DNA of 64,000 nt from Enoplosus armatus. Taxonomy: Eukaryota; Chordata; Actinopteri; Centrarchiformes; Enoplosidae. The stretch lies in assembly GCF_043641665.1 (NCBI RefSeq), contig NC_092180.1:27963240-28027239 (forward strand), read 5' to 3'. The translations under genes and the position numbers were made by a program. Positions 1-11,923 of the stretch are shown here, in pieces. How positions within the stretch are numbered: position 1 is the first letter of the stretch; each line of letters begins with the position of its first letter. The notes under the pieces are model-generated. The model saw nothing but the letters and a program-made list of their open reading frames with translations, had not been told where the DNA came from and made no database searches.

Positions 1-950
1 TCTGATGTCTCGTCTTCGTTAGTTGACGCTTTTAGCTCGGCTGTAGCCTTCTCTGCACAGTGCGTATTGAGCCGTAAATGACAATATCAGGCAAGCTCTT
101 CAGTCAGCTGCATTGGATCCTTTACACCCAAACCCTTAAAGCCAGGACAACTGGTCTCCAAAATCCGCAGCAGCAAAGGGCAGGAGACAGTGAGGGAAGG
201 AGCAAGGCGGAAATCAGACCACGAGTTTCAGGTATGACATGGCATAAGCCATCGAGAACGCCGAAATGAGAAAGTGGAGGACTGCAACGGCATGCACGCA
301 GTCAGTCGGTTGATGTTATCTTGCAGGTTTGTTTTAGGAAGTTGCACCGCTGAAACAGTGTGTGCAAGCACACCAGATCACTTGTCCTCAGTCTGCTTTA
401 TTGTTGCTGCAGACGAGTCGTGGAATAATTGGCGGCTGCAAGCCGAAAGGCCAGATCCATTCTTTCCTTCTTTCCTACTTCTCCCTCCGCTCCACTTGTG
501 CATCGAAGAGTGCATACAAGACATCGCTTACTTGCAGCAAGAGTTTGAGTGATCACCACCAGGTCCGGCGGCAGCTTTGAGATCAGCCACAGAAATCAAA
601 CTCACGCACGATAGCCAAATGATATTGGAAAATGCCAAATCTCTAGACCACGGCGTGTGTAACAAAGAAGTCAATGTAAAGAAGTTTCCATCAAGATCGA
701 TTGCATGGGAGTTCTCATCAAAATGAACTTTTTAGCTTAGCGAGCACTCCGTCTGTGTCACTGCCATGTGACATTCGAATCCTTTGGTATTCCTGCCTCA
801 GATTACAGGGATTCTGGGTACTAAAGCGGCTCTCAGAGAATTGCCCCTCTCTCGGCAGCTGCCATTTTAGCCGCCAAGGTGTGAAGTCGCCATATGCACC
901 TGTAAGGTGTCAAGGTCTCTCTTGTTTATTGTAACCACGCGCGCACGGGA
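1..950. other. unique non-coding stretch, nothing recognised
   Basis: No simple repeat, no recognisable transposon and no convincing exon. Reading frames here are short and open by chance. The part around 580-680 is the most even in composition and might be a weak conserved island, but no motif singles it out. Confidence 0.5.
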
Positions 951-954
951 AAAG

Positions 955-969
955 CCCCCCCCCCCCCCC
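955..969. repeat. poly-C tract (C15)
   Basis: Uninterrupted run of 15 C on the plus strand, followed by CpG-containing sequence. Confidence 0.95.
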
Positions 970-1309
970 GTCCTTGCCCGGTGAAATGCATGCGAGGTGC
1001 TCCGATCTCCCGACGGCACGACAGAGCATCAGATGGAACGCATGAGCTGCGAGATGAGGTGGATCTCTGTCTGCCTGACAGGTAACATCCAACCTGTTTT
1101 CTCCTCTGTCTCGGAGACATTTGTGTCTGCCTCACGGCATTACTGTCAAGTTAATCTATGATGGAACCACTCTAACTTCCCTTCCCAGTGTTAGCCTGAT
1201 GGCTGTGTTCACAGACAGCGTGTTCAACAGGCCCATTTGTAAACCTGCTCGAATTCCAGGGTTGCAAAACAGTTTAGGCTACAAATCAAGGATATTTTTC
1301 ACAGATTGT

Positions 1310-1327
1310 GGGGGGGGGGGGGGGGGG
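1310..1327. repeat. poly-G tract (G18)
   Basis: Uninterrupted run of 18 G. Confidence 0.95.
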
Positions 1328-1728
1328 TAGAAAAGGTTAGCATGAGGTTTGCGTGTGCAGATGGATGAAAACTGACGTAAATATTGAAATATTGCATATT
1401 TAGTAAGTAATCGAATGAAGAATCCGTGGAAATGACCAACAGCGGCTGATATCTGAACTCTGAACTGAGCCGGAGCGTATGAGCGCTCAAAACATCCGTA
1501 GGTGGTTGTTACAACTGGAGATGTGACTTGGGTGTACAAAGTGCAGGGGTGACGACTTGGATCAATAGCACGAGCACTGAGCGCACAGTGTGTCTTCATC
1601 AGACCACACGCAGACCTCGCGCACACCCGCAGCAATCAGAGTGCTGCCTTCGCTATCTGACGGGGAGCACCCACCAGGGAAATGAGGCACCATGTGCATG
1701 AGTGTGTTGTGCACGTGTGTGTGCGTCT

Positions 1729-2010
1729 GTGTGTGTGTGTGTGTGTGAGGGAGAGAAAGACCTCAGAGCCCTAGGGATAGTGTGTCACATAAGCTCCATC
1801 ACAAGGCCGCTTTATTGGGCCTGGCATGGGTCAGACCCCTACTGTCATCTTCAAATATGCCCGCCACCTGCTCACACACGCAGCTACACACATGAACATG
1901 CGCGCACATACGCGCTCACACACACACACACACCCTCATGTGTGCGCGCTCACCATATACACACAAACACACACACACACACACACATGCTCATGCATAC
2001 ACAAACCAGC
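1729..2010. repeat. (GT)n then mosaic (CA)n microsatellites
   Basis: A (GT) run at 1729-1747, about 120 bases of unique sequence, then a ragged CA-rich mosaic from about 1870 to 2010 with clean (AC) runs near 1918-1934 and 1966-1987. The frames across it encode only Thr-His or Cys-Val repeats. Confidence 0.9.
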
Positions 2011-2159
2011 ACACATGGCTTGCAAAAGAATTCATCTGGTGTTTTCTGGTAATTGCAACAAAAACACCAAATCTGGACGTGTCACGTTCATTTCCCAGGA
2101 CCCCAGAGTGGAGGGCTAATTTCAAACAGCCTCCCCCTCTCACACACGCAGACCTCTGT

Positions 2160-2186
2160 CCCCCCCCCCCCCCCCCCCCCCCCCCC
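2160..2186. repeat. poly-C tract (C27)
   Basis: Uninterrupted run of 27 C, among the longest homopolymers in the window. Confidence 0.95.
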
Positions 2187-2364
2187 ATCCCACCCGCCCT
2201 TCTTCTTTTTTTTCATCCTCTCATCTAGAGGAAAAAAGAAAAAGAAAAGGCAGTCTTTTATACACCGGCAAAGTTTTTTGCGACGGCTATGTTTGCTTAA
2301 GAGAGGCAAAAAAAAAAACTGACTGAAATTCTTTATTCGTCTACCCGGAAAAGTGCTCATGTCA

Positions 2365-2660
2365 CTCTGCCTTCAGATTCCACATGTCTAAGATATACGC
2401 CCAGGCCTCCGTGCCAGGGACTCTGCCGCCAATATTATAAATTAGCAATGCAATAAGATTTGCAACGCTGCCACAATCAGCCTTGAATGCGTAAGCAAAT
2501 CAGCCACTTTCTCCCCTCTTTTCCAACTAATGCCAACCACAATCATTTCAGTACAATGTAGATTTAGCAGTGTCTGATAACGGAGGCATGCTTTATATAT
2601 AATGTACATATAATCCGCTTTTGTATATACAGCATGAGCCGTTTTTGTCTTACTTTATGA
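2365..2660. other. candidate conserved non-coding element
   Basis: About 300 bases free of simple repeats with no usable reading frame. It contains ATTAGCAATGCAATAAG and a C/EBP- or octamer-like TTTGCAAC. Such homeodomain/POU-rich unique islands are typical of enhancers around developmental genes. Conservation is inferred, not seen. Confidence 0.4.
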
Positions 2661-2911
2661 TCTGCTCATAGTTGTTTTTTGGGGGGGTTTTATACGTATG
2701 TGAATGCATTAATTCTGCACCCCCATACACCTGGCACGCTGACCCCTCCATTACCACACAATTAGCCCAAGTGCATAAAAGCGGGAGTGTGTATGTGTTG
2801 TTTTTGTTTTGTTTTTTTCCCCCTCTCTCAAGCGCACTAGTATGGTTGTGTGCATGACCGTGTGAATCGGTGTGCGCACGTGTCTGTGTGTTCTGTGTGA
2901 TAGTGTGTGCC

Positions 2912-2915
<4 letters not shown>

Positions 2916-2944
<29 letters not shown>

Positions 2945-3152
2945 TCCCTGATGGAGATAAGTCTGAGTGGTTAGGAGGGAACAGATGTCAGCTGGTGTCG
3001 GCTGCCAGGAAGACTGAACAAAGCCAATCACGGTACCTTCCTGTCCAAAACGCATGGCAGAGGGAGACCTGCATCTAACAACAATTTGTGGCATTAACTC
3101 TGAGCACGCCACCTCCCACCTCACACACACACACACACGCACACGCACACAC
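2916..3152. repeat. (TG)n and (AC)n microsatellites in inverted orientation
   Basis: (TG) at 2916-2944 and an impure (AC)/(GCAC) run at 3122-3152, about 180 bases apart. On one strand they are complementary and could pair. The stretch between is unique and unrecognised. Confidence 0.9.
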
Positions 3153-3184
3153 CACCACCGTCATCCTGTTTGGAATAAACCCGG

Positions 3185-3425
3185 TAAACGACTGGTGGAG
3201 ATATGAAAGACTGCAGGGGGAACTAACAAAATGGCGTCTGTAATATGATCTGCCCTTGTTGCTACAGTAGCTTAATCATTCATAAGCCTGTACAATGAAA
3301 GGACTGGCAGGCATTACTGAGTCTCTACCAGGGTCCTTTGTTCGTCTTCAAAAATGATTCCTAACTGTTTTTCTTTGCAACGCATCATTCATTAAATTAG
3401 ACGTGTGATTGTCGCAAATTGCGTG
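3185..3425. other. candidate conserved non-coding element
   Basis: Unique island with GCTTAATCATTCATAAG, CATCATTCATTAAATTAG and GTCGCAAATTGCG. The last contains a near-palindromic GCAAATTGC core. Several ATTA/TAAT homeodomain cores lie within 240 bases. No exon features. Confidence 0.45.
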
Positions 3426-3824
3426 TTGCTGTTTTTTTGGGTTTTTTTTTTCCCCCCTCTGCAGCCGTATAAGCTCATCAATAAAAACCAAAAAAACAAC
3501 AACACTTAAATGTTAACTGACTCATTGCTTCAAATAACTAATGTTCCTTCTCTTTCCTCTCCCTCCAGCTTCCCCTCTGTCTCTCTTCCAACCTCGAACG
3601 CAGCGTTATCAGCGGCGGGTGCCCGCGTGCGCTTCGGGTAAAAGTGTAAAAGCCAATTCGGGAGGAGACGAAACGCGCACATCGCTGTTCTTTTGGGAGA
3701 GGGGAGTGAGTCACGCAGAAGAGCATATTCGGCATGTGTCATCAACAAGAGGGAGTAGTAGCAGGGAGAGGAAGGCTAACACACACACATATGCACGCAT
3801 ACAGAAACGAAAATAAAGTATAAA

Positions 3825-4140
3825 TTACAATTATGGGAATGTAAAGGACATATATCAGAAATGTTTAATGTAATTATGTGTCCCAACAAAGCCTCGAATC
3901 TGCACACGTTGATTAGAACCTCTCTTAACTCTGATAAGACCGATTTCAAGAGGCCCTGCGAAGCCACAAATTCCTTTTTCTCTCCAGCCAGAGTTTAATC
4001 TCAGGGACGGCGAGAGCCTCTGTCTTGAGGAGGAGTTCACAGAGGTGATTGGCAAGACCAAAACCGGCTGAGCCGACGCCAAAGACAAGCGACAAGGGTT
4101 TGCATCTGATCCAGTCCGGCGTGTTTGACCAGACTTGAAT
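3825..4140. other. candidate conserved non-coding element
   Basis: Island without simple repeats, containing GTTGATTAGAACC and GAGTTTAATCTCAGG (paired/bicoid-like GATTA, TAATC cores). A chance open frame crosses it on the minus strand but matches no family and lacks splice context. Confidence 0.4.
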
Positions 4141-4236
4141 AAAAAAAGTCCCCCATCGATGCAGAAGCGGTTGAAACTAGAAAGAAGAGAAGCGGCGAAG
4201 GAGACACACTTTGAGGCGACAGAGTTGGCATCCAAA

Positions 4237-4262
<26 letters not shown>
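4237..4262. repeat. (TG)13 microsatellite
   Basis: Pure dinucleotide run directly left of the DR1-containing island. Confidence 0.95.
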
Positions 4263-4267
<5 letters not shown>

Positions 4268-4310
4268 GTCGCCTTGACTGACAGATCTTTAGAGACTGTT
4301 ACAAATCTGT

Positions 4311-4323
4311 TGACCTTTGACCT
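4311..4323 (-). promoter_or_regulatory. perfect DR1 nuclear-receptor element
   Basis: TGACCTTTGACCT is the reverse complement of AGGTCA-A-AGGTCA, the exact direct repeat with one-base spacing. RXR heterodimers, HNF4 and COUP-TF (NR2F) receptors bind this arrangement. It lies in a short unique island (4265-4380) between two GT microsatellites. Receptor identity and function are inferred from the motif alone. Confidence 0.55.
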
Positions 4324-4385
4324 CCCCACTGAGTTGTAAAAACCACACTCCATTTCCCTTAAGACTTTAACAGCCTGCACAAGTG

Positions 4386-4429
4386 GTGTGCGTGTGTGCG
4401 TGTGTGCGTGTGTGTTTGCCTCTGCCTAC

Positions 4430-4460
<31 letters not shown>
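4386..4460. repeat. compound (TG)n microsatellite
   Basis: Interrupted GTGTGCGTGTG-type sequence ending in a pure (TG)12 run at 4437-4460. Confidence 0.9.
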
Positions 4461-4464
4461 CGGT

Positions 4465-4560
4465 GTAACCCTGAGGTTAAAGAGTAATCTGCAGCCAATT
4501 AAGCGCTTCACTAGGAGGGCCCTGCTTCCATGAATGAGAGGAATGCTCTACGAGCTTAAG
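4465..4560. other. short candidate regulatory island
   Basis: Contains CCAATTAAGCGCTTCAC. Its 13-base core AATTAAGCGCTTC (4498-4510) recurs exactly at 31383-31395 in another candidate island. Flanked on both sides by GT microsatellites. Confidence 0.35.
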
Positions 4561-4610
4561 AGGGAGGGACTTGACTCAGTGCTTTGGAAGCCGTATATGT
4601 GCATGTGTGT

Positions 4611-4612
<2 letters not shown>

Positions 4613-4647
<35 letters not shown>
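4613..4647. repeat. (GT)17 microsatellite
   Basis: Pure dinucleotide run. Confidence 0.95.
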
Positions 4648-4648
<1 letters not shown>

Positions 4649-4649
4649 T

Positions 4650-5640
4650 AGCTGTGTGTCACGGTTGCGACGTTTACAGGGCCGGTTTGCGAGCTGGCAA
4701 CAATTAGGTGTCAGGGAGCTAATGTAAGCATTTAAAAGTTCACCACATACAGCAGACTGGTATTGAACCAGGCAGAGAGCTTGAAAGGCCTGACCTAAAA
4801 TGTGCCACCTACTGAGCCAATCACAGACTCCCAAACCTCTAAAGAACAGGTGTGGAGGGTAAAAGTTTACTATAACACTGGCGTGCATCGCAGCGTTTGT
4901 TTCCCCCCTGATATTTAGGTGTTGGCCCAAAAAAATCAAAAGAAAAAACTATAAAGTCAGTGATAAGAAAACATAGGTGACATAAAGTAAAAAAAAAAGA
5001 AAATTAAAAAATGTAGTTGACATGCAGCTTTTAAACAGTATGCACAACTGCAAACTTGGTGGTCTTAACAATACCATTCAGGATGGCTCCGTGCTATTCA
5101 GCTGAAACTGAAGCAGCTTAAATGGAATCGCATCCCAGTACGCGACCGACAAAACTGACGAAGGGGGAGGGGGAAGCCAGCTCTTTCGCGCAAACCCCCC
5201 CCCCCAAAAAATCGCACAAGTCAGAAGTGGAGCAATCACGATTGTAACAATGAGAAACTCTACAAACAGCATAACTGTGACAGTTTAGACGTATGTTCAC
5301 TTGAACTCAAGCTGAGCTGTTTGTGTCTCACCAGCAGCACAGATACGGTCTTTTCCGTCTTTTATTACATGAAAATGAAAAGAAAGAAAAAAAAGTAGAT
5401 GGAGGAATGGTAAAAGCAAGAGGGCAAGGAGGTGATGTCCATCCTGCTCTCCTTCTCCCATCTCCTTTGCACCCCCCCCCCCCTGCACCTCCTCCCAGCA
5501 GCCCCTGCCATCCATCAGTGGGTGAGCAGAGAGGATCGAGGCCCAGAGTAATGAGCCGTGAGCCCCCTTACACGTGTTGACGCGCCGCTAAATAAGATCC
5601 ATTTACCTAGGCTACCGCCACCGCGGCCCGCCGCCGACTG
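4650..5640. other. non-coding stretch, nothing recognised
   Basis: Mixed unique sequence with short A-rich and C-rich tracts (poly-C near 5197 and 5471). No exon, RNA gene or repeat family recognised. Confidence 0.45.
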
Positions 5641-5846
5641 GAGGAGAACGTGCCCCCCCACCCCCCCACCCCCAGACACGCCTCAAACCACACCAGTCGT
5701 GCACGCTGGCTGTTTCTTTGCGTGAGCGTACTTCCGTTCCTCTCTGGTTAGAAGTATCTATCTGTAAATCTGCCCGTGTGTGTGTGCGCGTCTCGGTGAA
5801 AGAATATCTACGTGTTTGCGCGCATCAGTGTGTAACAGTGATCATC

Positions 5847-5858
5847 GTGTGTGAGTGT

Positions 5859-5907
<49 letters not shown>

Positions 5908-6067
5908 CGCCTGTGGGCAGGGAGGATGGCGTGGCGATCCAGTTACTCAAGACAGACAGAGGCAATCGTTCTCCAGTTACAGAGTTTTCTCCGAGACTTG
6001 AGGGCATCACTGTCAAGTGTCGAGGCCATCAGGGAAGTCTCGCTTTAGACGATTACACTCAATCCGA

Positions 6068-6106
<39 letters not shown>
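5847..6106. repeat. two long (GT)n microsatellites
   Basis: (GT) with two GA interruptions at 5847-5903 and a pure (GT)18 at 6071-6106, separated by about 165 bases of unique sequence. Reading frames across them are only Cys-Val or His-Thr runs. Confidence 0.95.
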
Positions 6107-6109
<3 letters not shown>

Positions 6110-6619
6110 GGGGGGGGTGTTCCGTAATGTGACCTCCACTGCTCTAGATGGGCTCACGCTGAGGGTTAGTTATGTCCTTTATGAATGGTTTTGTGGATTT
6201 TAGTTTTCGAGAAATTGTCTACAAAGAAAAAACAAAACAAACAAAAAAAAAAGATGCTGCAGCTGCCCTTCAGTTCCAACTCGGATTACAGCCAATAGGA
6301 ACAGAAACTGAAGTCCAAAATAATAAGGGCCTGGTGAAGTGAAGTCATTATGTGAAATCTAACACGTCAAAGTATCTATCCCCTTAAAACCTTCAACCAG
6401 AAATAGAAGTGCAACAAGACAACGGCAACAAAAAAACAACAAGGCAGGAACTCTCCACACTCCAAGAGTTTTAAGGTACAGTGTATGTAGAAATGTATGT
6501 ACGTGTGTGTCGAGAGAGGCTGGGGGGTGGGGGTGGTGGTGGGGGTTGTCGGCAGAAAAATGTCACTTTCTTTCAAAGAGGCTATTTCCTCCTGGTTTGT
6601 CTGCCCGTCCACTGTCTTA

Positions 6620-6690
6620 CCACTTTCACAGAAGCCTAACTGACTAATGATGCATTTAGAGGTGGCATTAAGGCCCCAGGGAGGGGGGGT
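6620..6690. other. short candidate conserved element
   Basis: CTGACTAATGATGCATTTAG followed by GGCATTAAGG within unique sequence, immediately left of G-rich tracts. Multiple TAAT/ATTA cores in about 50 bases. Confidence 0.3.
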
Positions 6691-6964
6691 TGGGGGGGTG
6701 GAGGGTCCTACTCAGCCCCTCTGTGAAAACTGGGAGCAAACACTGCTTGTACAGAGCATCGTCACGTAACACATGAGGAGAGCGGTGAGGGATGGTGAGG
6801 GATGGGGGGGGGGCGTTTGCAAGTCATAAAAATAGGTGCAGAAAAAAAAAGAAAAAAGAAAAAGAAAAGAAAAGAAAAGTGAGACAAACGAGAAGAGCCA
6901 CGGGAAAAAGACGAAAACAGGCAGAAAAAGAGAGTGAGCTTCAGTAGCGCTGTTGGGGTGAAAG

Positions 6965-7345
6965 AGAATGCCACTAATAATGAGATGTCTATTTTACCCA
7001 CCAGCTCTCTGTCTCGCTCGCTGCTACGCCTGTTTTCCTCTGGCCCCCATTATCAGTGCACTTGAACCCGGGGATAACAATGAGTTCACAGAGATTGAGA
7101 AGTGCCTAGGCCTTAATTGTATGTATTTAGTCACGCAAACAGAGGCAATGGCCTGAGAACGCCTAGTTAGCCAATGACATCATTTAGCCACACAGCCACT
7201 TTAACTCAATGGGGCTGCTGTGGCGTACAGCCACTCTACCCTGCGCCTGCCTAGCATCGCTCTATGTCTGCCGACCAGCCTTTCCACCGGGGAAAGATTC
7301 CCTAAAAATGATGAAAAATGACTCTCTTCAAGGTCATTTCATCTG
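6965..7345. other. candidate conserved non-coding element (long)
   Basis: One of the longest clean islands. It contains CACTAATAATGAG, CCCATTATCAGTG, GCCTTAATTGTATG, GCCAATGACATCATTTAG (CCAAT box next to a CRE/AP-1-like TGACATCA) and TTTAACTCAATGG. No simple repeats and no exon signal. Motif density suggests an enhancer. Confidence 0.5.
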
Positions 7346-7349
7346 TGGC

Positions 7350-7860
7350 CTTAGTGTTTTTTGTTTGGACTTAAGTCTGGTCTTCTAGAAACCAGGCTTT
7401 ACGCGGTTTTTGCACATTGAATCTATAGCAAAAGGTAACCTCTCCGTTTGTTTTGCTCAAACGCAGAAAAGGTAATGTTCTAACGCTCTTCGTTGGGCTT
7501 CAGCCGTTTCCACTATGGATGAATCTGGCCGTTATCTCTTTGATTCATCGATTGCACTGCTCAGTCAAACTGCTTTGAAACATGTCAGAATGCTGTGAAA
7601 AAGGGCCCACATTCAAGTTGCCTGTTTCGTCCCGCCGGCAATATTAAATGTATAATAGCATGAAACAGGGAAAATCTGCAAAGTCTCCACGAGCGAGCAA
7701 ATGTTGATAAATCGTCATTTTTTGCGATCATCAACACGAACTTTATCAACTCATCAATTTATCAACAAATACTTTCAGCAGTTTTGAGTCAAAGTAGATT
7801 TTCTTCAGACTTTTAATAATTAATTTAGTTTTATTTTATCTGTGCTTGTGTGTTAGGATG
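7350..7860. other. AT-rich unique stretch
   Basis: No simple repeat longer than a few units. The part 7690-7780 is rich in ATCAAC/TTGATAAAT words and may be an eroded interspersed repeat, but I cannot assign it. No gene seen. Confidence 0.35.
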
Positions 7861-7865
7861 ACAGA

Positions 7866-7893
7866 GTGTGTGTTTGTGTGTGTGTGTGTGTGT

Positions 7894-7927
<34 letters not shown>

Positions 7928-8104
7928 TCGTGTGTGTCTGTTTGTTTGCATGCATACTTTTGTCGATCAATGGTGGTTGCTGGCAGCCACAAAGATGATG
8001 ATGGCACCGAGATGTTAGTGTGCCTCACTTGCTCGGCACAAAGAAGGGTATGTGTGTGTGTGTGTGTGTGTGTGCGTGTGTGTGTTTGTGTGTGTGTGTG
8101 TGTG
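7866..8104. repeat. two long (GT)n microsatellites
   Basis: 7866-7927 and 8051-8104, both interrupted by GC or TT steps. The 120 bases between them are unique. Confidence 0.95.
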
Positions 8105-8208
8105 CAGAAAGGAGGGGTGCTTCTCAAGCAGGGATGTCAGCACTTGAAAAATCAATCACCATCTGGGCTCATTTCATACAAAGGACAGAGGGAGAGGAGG
8201 ATAACTCA

Positions 8209-8211
<3 letters not shown>

Positions 8212-8239
<28 letters not shown>
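8212..8239. repeat. (AC)14 microsatellite
   Basis: Pure run, in inverted orientation to the (GT) run ending at 8104. Confidence 0.95.
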
Positions 8240-8309
8240 TTTTGCATCTTTCATTTCATGCTGTACAGCAGCGAGGTGCCCCTCTTGTCTCCTGCCTTTC
8301 TGTTTTAAG

Positions 8310-8700
8310 TGAACACTTCACTCCTCGCCTGGATCCTGCTGGTAGAAAAGCGCACGGTGCAATTCGCCTCCTCTGCCCCGCACCTCCACCTGGCCATTTC
8401 CAAAATCAGAGGTCGTGGTGTTTTGTCAAAGGGGGGGAGGGGGAGGGAGAGAGCGCTCGCCGGCCACACCGGGGCCTATCTAAGCCGTTAGGCCTGTGCT
8501 ATGTGAACACGCTGCATCGGGGCTGGTGTGCAAGGTCACCCAAAGCAAACAGGGATAAGAGGAAAGAAAAGCAAAGATTCATCTGCTCGAGTTGGCGCCC
8601 GCAGGTCAATGGGTTTACCTCCCATTCACCGCGGCACAGTCCTCATTCACAGATGCTGCTTTAACATCCTTTCAAACCCTGTTTTCTACTTCACATAAGG
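8310..8700. other. unique stretch, nothing recognised
   Basis: GC-balanced sequence with a short purine-rich tract near 8430. No exon or repeat family identified. Confidence 0.4.
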
Positions 8701-8787
8701 CACTTTTATACGGGAAAAGTGAATGTTTTATGCAAACACACACATTTTATTTTTTTTTTTTTTAAGCACACACAAAAAGCGTTGAAA

Positions 8788-8792
<5 letters not shown>

Positions 8793-8842
<50 letters not shown>
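8793..8842. repeat. (TG)25 microsatellite
   Basis: Pure 50-base dinucleotide run, preceded by a T-rich tract. Confidence 0.97.
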
Positions 8843-8843
<1 letters not shown>

Positions 8844-9519
8844 CATGATTTTTGCTGCGGTGCTGCCTCCTTTCAGTTGCACAGCTGTGTGAGAAATACC
8901 AGTGGCAGAGGCTGCTGAGGCAGCAAAAGCATTTAATACTCGACAAACAGTTATCTAAACCCATGTCCAATAGCTAGACACCACTGTAATGTGACCTACA
9001 TACTAAGTGAATAAGAGGTTTTTTTTGTATGTCAGTCGGGGTGCGGTGGGGGGTACAGGGCACAGGGCGGGGGTTTAGGAGGGGAACTCATTCAAATGTC
9101 TGTGATAAAATGGCAAAGTATTCCTTTTCGCGCCCCCCCCCCCACTTCGCTTCCACTCTTTTTCTTCCTCTACAGCAAAAAAAAAAAAGAGAAAGTACAA
9201 TAAAGTACTAAAGTAACAGAACATATTGTGCCCTGCGAGGCATTGAACTCTCGCTCTCCTTTGTTCGTTTTTTACCCTCAGAGAGAGAAAGAGGACTTTC
9301 TCCCTCTTTTTCTTTTTTCTTTTTTTTCCAGAGGAATTAATGAAATGACAAGTGGAGGGAGGCGCCATGCGCCATTTTTCTTTTTTTTTTTTTCATGAAT
9401 ATACAAGAAGTTAAAGCATCTGTCTCGGGGACGTGGCAGATGATAAAGCCACCAAAACTCGGGACGGAATGGTGTCTTCCTCCCGTTCCACATGAACCTC
9501 TTCTCACTTCTTTTCATTC

Positions 9520-9800
9520 CAAATAGTTTTGAGGTGGTCTCAGTTAATGGTATATGGCGACATGAATAAATAAATGCCCCCTCTTTTTAAACGCTCTCAT
9601 TTGTGTTTTGATCATGTAGCACTTAATGGCTGCATGGTTTTGAGTTCCGTCCTGTTTGTGATGCCGCACCTTGAGAAGGGCACTGTTTCGGATAGCTGCG
9701 GAGCACAGAATTAAAAGCCCATTACGCATCATTTTCGGCAGGAATGGACGGACTCGCGTCGTAACAATTTTTGATGGGTTTGGTCCCAGTCTCGGCCTAA
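9520..9800. other. candidate conserved non-coding element
   Basis: Unique island containing CTCAGTTAATGG, GCACTTAATGGC, GAATTAAAAGCCCATTACGC and ATGAATAAATAAATG. TAAT-type cores recur about every 50 bases. No splice or coding signal. Confidence 0.42.
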
Positions 9801-10326
9801 AAACTGATGAATGAATAAATGCATGCATGCACGCACTCTCACACACACACACACACTCACAAGTACACAGTCAATCTGCCTGGCCACATCGACAGAGCAG
9901 GTGTCCTTAGTAATGCACCAGCGCGCACTTGGATCTCTGCATCTCGGAACAGAGGGGGGAAAAGAGGGGAGGAGGGGGGGAGGCAAAGGAAGAAATAAAG
10001 GACAGTTAGAGGAAAGAGAGGGAACAAGTGTCAGTGGTGGTATGTTTATGTGCATGTTTGCTAGCTGCAAAGAAATGTGGAGGGATTATGAGGATCCGTC
10101 ACCAAACTGGAGGTAACCCAAAGCATGTGGAACTTGTTTGAATGCACCTCGTGTCTTCGCTCGATGAAGCGCGGACTCCTACGCTCGTTATTTCGGGGAT
10201 GATCAAAAACATCGAGGCGATGTATTTTTGGTGTCCATATAAGAAATATTTACCAGGCCGCAAGCCCGCCGGAGGAGAAACTGAGCAGAAAGACATGTAC
10301 TTAGTAGAAACACCATGCCTTTCCCA

Positions 10327-10344
10327 CCCCCCCCCCCCCCCCCC
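10327..10344. repeat. poly-C tract (C18)
   Basis: Uninterrupted run of 18 C. Confidence 0.95.
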
Positions 10345-10349
10345 GCTGA

Positions 10350-10480
10350 GTCGCAGCTATATGGTGCATAAATAACCATTATGAATCATGCTGTTTGGTC
10401 TCACCCTGCCGTTTCTCAAACAAGGTCCAGTTTCCATTTAGCCACAACGGTGGCGAGCGAGCCTCTTGCAACTGCACCAT
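10350..10480. other. candidate conserved non-coding element
   Basis: Contains GCATAAATAACCATTATG and GAATCATGCTG, then CATTTAGCCAC. Short, unique and AT-balanced, between a poly-C and a poly-A tract. Confidence 0.38.
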
Positions 10481-10499
10481 TTTGAAAAAAAAAAAAAAC

Positions 10500-11110
10500 C
10501 CATAACAAAACAAGTTACGCGTTCATCCCGTGCTTTCATTTGCTAAAACGTGCTTCATCCAGTTTGGGGCGAACACGTTTTCCAGGCGCTTGGTGTTTAT
10601 ATATTCCGACTCGCCCTGCCTAATAGGCTCGCATCCAGTCTGAACCTACACGAGGCCAGAGAGCCAGCCGACGACAAAACAGCTCGGATGAAAAGACAAA
10701 CTGCTGCCCAAATCAGACCATTAGTTTGCACAAAAGCGGCAGTCGGAGGGGTTAGCCATCTATTATCATAACGAAGAAAGACTCTGACATGACAATTCTT
10801 TCAGTGTAAAAGTTTGCCTAGGTCAAATGCGATGAAATGAGGCTGGGGGGGAAATCCAATATGCCAATTAAGAGCGCTCAATCATACCACAGATGCATGC
10901 CCGTAGAGGCTCGCCGTCTTTCCCCTTTAGCATCAGCTCGGCGGCAATGTCTTGGGCGGTTCACTCACATCAGCTTCTGCGGCCTAAGAGATTGCCCTAC
11001 ACAAACTTTATCCCGTGGCAAATCTATCCTTAGACCGCGCATTTTTAAAACCGTGTAGCAGAAATCAAGCCTCCATTCAGGGAATCTCCTTTGTAGAACT
11101 TTAAATACAT
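10500..11110. other. unique stretch with candidate element at 10,850-11,110
   Basis: The right half contains ATGCCAATTAAGAGCGCTC and several short AT/TA-core motifs and looks island-like. The left half shows nothing recognisable. No reading frame resembles a known protein. Confidence 0.35.
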
Positions 11111-11883
11111 CCCAATGTGTCCATCAACAAAGGCCTCCACCCTTCCTCCTCGCTCTCTGTGACACTTTAAGTTTAGGATTGTTCGACAGGCCTGTGGGTG
11201 GGTTTTTTCATTCTTCCCCCGTCCCCCTTTATTTTGCTCCTTCTTTAGAGCATTAGGGCGACCAGCCATTGAACTACAACCGCTACTATAAAAATTCATC
11301 AGGATTAAAATGACCTCACACACAAAATTAAAGTTCCCCAATGTACACAATAAGGGCCTGTATCTTTTTTAAGACATTCTCGGCTTCCTTGGGAACAGGA
11401 TTGTTTCCTGACAAAGTGGTCTCTACTCAACAATGAGCACCTTTCAGACACACACAGGGACTGCCTTTAGAGCTGTGGAGAGAGACGGATTTCACATATC
11501 AATCAAAAGAGGGAGGGGGAGGAAAAAGGGCCCTCGTCTGGCGAGAGTGGTCCTTCAGGAACCATGAACAGATTCGAATGAAGTATATGCTTTTCTCTCT
11601 TACCGCCACTATTCATAATAACAGAGGACACAGGAGTAGTGGAGAGGGAGGGGAGTCCTCTTAACACCTTTTTTTTTTTTTTTTTTTAGACTTGTCTTCC
11701 CTTATATGGGCACTGAAGCATGGTTCCTCAGCCTGGCCCTGAAATAATAAGACTGTAGTGGATGGCCAGATTGTACAACATTGAAAAAAAAGTTGCTTTG
11801 TGAAGAGGCCAAGAGGGCCCACGGTATTCAGTCTGTGTGCAAGCTTTCATGTTCTTGAGTTTGTACATGCTTGTATGTGTGCC

Positions 11884-11887
<4 letters not shown>

Positions 11888-11915
<28 letters not shown>

Positions 11916-11923
11916 GGGGGGGT
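11888..11923. repeat. (GT)14 followed by G8
   Basis: Dinucleotide run directly joined to a short poly-G. Confidence 0.95.

Noticed and set aside
1826..2228. His/Thr- and Pro-rich frames, and similar frames at other CA, GT, G and C tracts
   Set aside because: Direct translation of microsatellites and homopolymers.
2916..3152. CRISPR-like or structured repeat array
   Set aside because: Only dinucleotide microsatellites; no repeat-spacer architecture, and the DNA is vertebrate.
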